DNA from: Antedon mediterranea
Lineage: Eukaryota; Echinodermata; Crinoidea; Comatulida; Antedonidae
Assembly: GCF_964355755.1 (NCBI RefSeq)
Contig: NC_092676.1
Span: forward strand, 3,518,288-3,582,287
Direction: 5' to 3'
DNA: 64,000 nucleotides
A program made the translations under genes and the position numbers. The notes under the pieces are model-generated. The model saw nothing but the letters and a program-made list of their open reading frames with translations, made no database searches and was not told the origin of the DNA. Positions 61,603 through 64,000 of this stretch are shown here, piece after piece (position 1 is the stretch's first letter; each line of letters starts with the position of its first letter).

Positions 61603-63123
61603 ATGGCTCGTCAGCAACATTGGACATATCTGTTTTACAAGTGTTTAATTATATTGAAGAGTATATTCTACTGCTGTTGTGCTCAATCCTATATTTTTAC
61701 AAAAGATCCACAATCAGTTCTCGTTGCAGAAGGACAAACAGCAACGTTATCATGTGCATGGTCACCAGCATTGAATGGAAACCATTATTTTGGATGGTCT
61801 TATTATCGACCTGGTATTAGCATTCAACGAATTGATGGTTTAAATGCAAGATACAATATAATTAATGAAGCAACCTTTTCAAATCTTTCCATTTTCAATG
61901 TTGGCCCTTTTGAAGTAGGAAGATACAGGTGTGATATCTTTGACGATGACGCTTCATACATTCTTTCTGAGCATGCTCTTGTAGTGCTAGGAGAAATATC
62001 GTGCAATCCAGAATACGACAATGGTGAAATAGGAACAACGATGACATGTTCTTACATTTCCTCTTATAATGTTAATGCTATTGATTTATTATTGTATAAG
62101 AATGGAAAAATAATTACATCAGAAGTACAAGATAATGTTTTAGAATCAAGGGCTTTGACTAGCGAACACGATGGAGCTGTATTTACTTGTAAAGCCACCA
62201 CTGGACCAAACAATCAAGTGATAGGAACTTGTGAAACTACTCCGCTAATACTGACTATAGATGCAGAGATTGAACAATCACAGCCAGGTACACTTCAAGT
62301 TGGAGATAGCTTTAACCTTACCTGCTCAGGGAAAGGTAATCCTGATTATTATGAATATGAATGGACGTGGAATGACAAACCTGTAGGATCTTTATCAAGT
62401 GAAAGACAATTTGCAATAGTTAATGTGCTTTTTGTGACAAGTGTATCAAGCGGTGCAAATGGCAAAATAGTTACTTGTACAATTAGTTGTAGTGGTCGTA
62501 ACAGCAGTACAGCGAGATATACAATAAACGTGCTAGAGAACAATTCGATTAGGCCTACAACTACACAATTGCAAACAACACCAGGTACACGTACGCAACA
62601 ACTCATTACAGACCAACTCTCAGCAACTAATATCTCTTCGGATGACGAGCCCCCAACACTAATTGTTGTTATTAGTGTACTTGCAATTCTACTCGTAGTT
62701 TCTGTAATATTAATAATATACACGTATTTGCAAAAAAGAAACGTATCTAGGGACAACATAATTCCTTTAAATCGACCTTCGAATAATATTGGACAATATT
62801 ACGATTATGTTGCGTCTTCAGACACACAGATCACCACGACAGGCAAAGACACATACACGTATGATTATGCCATATATCCGTGTACACGCATCGCAGAGAA
62901 TACAAGTGCTGAATACATTGAAGTAGAAGAGAGTTACCATGAGGGCCCACAAAAACAAGAGCAAAATATGACCGCATTCGAGAACGATGATGTGTCCTTA
63001 CAACCAACGGATATTTGTAGCAAAGAGGCCACGTACGAAAATGGTAAATTGCGTATCAAAGGCATGGCAACTTCTGACAATGTGACAATTAAGTACGAAA
63101 ACATCAAATCATCTACGCGTTAG
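61603..63123 (+). CDS. Three-Ig receptor, class C tail
   Basis: 506 residues, start MARQQHW aligned with paralogues. Signal peptide ~27; Ig1 (CAW...YRCDIF); Ig2 with the extra Cys pair but with the usual LLWYK tryptophan changed to LLLYK (TTG for TGG); Ig3 with CTISCSGRN (Arg to Cys); stalk; transmembrane helix ~350-374 (LIVVISVLAILLVVSVILIIY); ~132-residue tail. Tail motifs: YYDYV, YTYDYAIY, EYIEVEE, ATYENG and KYENIK. It is the most complete class C gene in the window and shows the distal tail that 31387 has lost. Promoter elements match the 43963 subgroup although the tail class differs. Probably functional, but the missing Trp in Ig2 may alter that fold. Confidence 0.87.
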   Translation: MARQQHWTYLFYKCLIILKSIFYCCCAQSYIFTKDPQSVLVAEGQTATLSCAWSPALNGNHYFGWSYYRPGISIQRIDGLNARYNIINEATFSNLSIFNVGPFEVGRYRCDIFDDDASYILSEHALVVLGEISCNPEYDNGEIGTTMTCSYISSYNVNAIDLLLYKNGKIITSEVQDNVLESRALTSEHDGAVFTCKATTGPNNQVIGTCETTPLILTIDAEIEQSQPGTLQVGDSFNLTCSGKGNPDYYEYEWTWNDKPVGSLSSERQFAIVNVLFVTSVSSGANGKIVTCTISCSGRNSSTARYTINVLENNSIRPTTTQLQTTPGTRTQQLITDQLSATNISSDDEPPTLIVVISVLAILLVVSVILIIYTYLQKRNVSRDNIIPLNRPSNNIGQYYDYVASSDTQITTTGKDTYTYDYAIYPCTRIAENTSAEYIEVEESYHEGPQKQEQNMTAFENDDVSLQPTDICSKEATYENGKLRIKGMATSDNVTIKYENIKSSTR

Positions 63124-63169
63124 AGAAGACGAGACGAGATAACTACGATGACGTCACCTAGTTGTGGAT

Positions 63170-63356
63170 GAGCTAATAATGATGCAAACGTGTACGAAAA
63201 TGTTAAATTATCACCGAGATTAAGAAGAGTTGGAATAAACATTTCATAATAATTCTAATCGCGAAGATGACGTCACCAAGGTGCATGCGAGTAAAAAAAC
63301 GACGTATACGAAAATGCATCGGTACACACAAAAGCAGTGAGGTGTGCTAAGATATA
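63170..63356 (+). pseudogene. Remnant of a class B tail end within the 3' region of 61603
   Basis: After the class C stop, sequence equivalent to the class B C-terminus is still readable in pieces: NVYENVKLSPRLRR, two stops, NREDDVTKVHAS, then codons like VYENASVRTKA out of frame, ending near ATATAG at 63356. This suggests that class C genes arose by an earlier stop, or that a class C gene recombined into a class B 3' end. Confidence 0.65.
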
Positions 63357-63794
63357 GAGGAAGCAAAACTGAACCAAACGTACAGAATATTCATACAAAA
63401 ACAAACAATGAAAACTGCACTAACGCATATTATCATATAGACTTGTTTATGAAGTGTTCAATACCTAAATTAGAGGTTTATACCAGGTATGATATATTTA
63501 GTATTAATGTTTTTATTAGTGAAAATGATAACTTTTAACATTTGCAAACTACCGTCCCCAACACGTACAGGGGTGTGACCTAAAAGTATTGTAAGACTAG
63601 TATGGGCCATGATACTTCCATGGTAAGAGAAATAGAAAAGTAGGCTAAATATATACGTTGAATTATTATAGCACAGTATTAAAATATTGTAATTTTGTTT
63701 AAGGAAGTAAATCAAAAAATATTATATTATAAATAATCAACTCTGAGATTAAAATTAACCAGGAAAGGGAAGGAAGGAAGTATTAGAAAACAAT
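63357..63794 (+). other. 3' flank
   Basis: Standard family 3' flank (compare 10700-11040); the poly(A)-like hexamer reads AATCAA. No gene is visible. Confidence 0.45.
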
Positions 63795-63893
63795 GCAATA
63801 TACATGGCTGCAGTCGCGTGCTCAAGTTAGTGTTTACCGACCGAGCAACTGACCGACATAGAGAGATGTAAAGTCGCGTTGCAAGCGACTAAT
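63795..63893 (-). repeat. AGTCGC hairpin-ended dispersed repeat
   Basis: GGCTGCAGTCGCGTGCTCAA at the left and AGTCGCGTTGCAAGCGACT at the right, with CCGACCGAGCAACTGACCGA between. The right-hand hairpin corresponds to the start of the 47463 copy in reverse orientation. Confidence 0.6.
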
Positions 63894-64000
63894 AATTAGC
63901 AGAATTAAACTGTACAGAAACGAGTAAAGAAAAACAGAATAAAGTTCATCGATAACATACTCTTATTTGGCATGAAATAAGCAACAATAAAATATCGATA

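Overview
The window is eukaryotic, from an animal: A+T-rich, with long intergenic stretches and many transposon remnants. The density of AGGCCT/TAGGCCTA palindromes, the mixture of transposon types and a lineage-specific immunoglobulin receptor family suggest a marine invertebrate deuterostome, possibly an echinoderm. That assignment is inference and not firm.

The window is dominated by one tandem, same-strand (+) family of type I membrane receptors. Each full copy is a single uninterrupted reading frame: signal peptide (often ending in CCCAQ), three Ig-like domains, a Ser/Thr-rich stalk, one transmembrane helix and a cytoplasmic tail rich in tyrosine motifs. No intron is visible. Five copies look intact: 8676-10691, 13493-15700, 24156-26147, 34705-36618 and 61603-63123. 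A sixth, 31387-32907, is open but has a deletion-shortened tail. Others carry one or a few lesions: 1-1572, 4822-6540, 15975-16897, 19931-21923, 43963-45918 and 50841-52720. Several more are fragments: 7660, 11880, 33895, 37725, 54065, 56567 and 60439.

Three tail classes occur. Class A (1-1572, 24156-26147, fragment at 60439) ends in an ITIM (LTYAEI) followed 22 residues later by LDYATV, preceded by LEDLYxRPNKP repeats. Class B (8676, 13493, 34705, 43963, 50841, fragments) is long and carries many YDYV/YDDV, YxxP, YIEL and YENx motifs. Class C (4822, 15975, 19931, 31387, 61603) is shorter, with a different transmembrane segment followed by a Lys-rich run. Copies with nearly the same upstream region can have different tail classes (13493 = B, 19931 = C, 24156 = A). 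Several genes are visible mosaics, so ectodomains and signalling tails appear to be reshuffled.

Layout: 1-11 kb and 25-37 kb are two copies of one block (class A gene end, class C gene, class B gene), interrupted by different insertions. 12.4-26 kb holds three repeats of a shared upstream module, each driving a gene with a different tail. 38.7-44.3 kb and 54.1-57 kb are a second duplicated block. 56.95-60.4 kb is filled by insertions including a PIF/Harbinger remnant. 60.4-64 kb holds a class A tail fragment and a complete class C gene. Mobile DNA includes a TTAA-flanked MITE (two copies), a pogo-like remnant, LINE fragments, a tRNA-derived SINE inside a receptor tail, and Penelope-like hammerhead-type motifs.

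The genes look like a rapidly evolving innate receptor cluster, with inhibitory-type and adaptor-recruiting tails attached to related ectodomains. Ligands and cell type cannot be read from the sequence.
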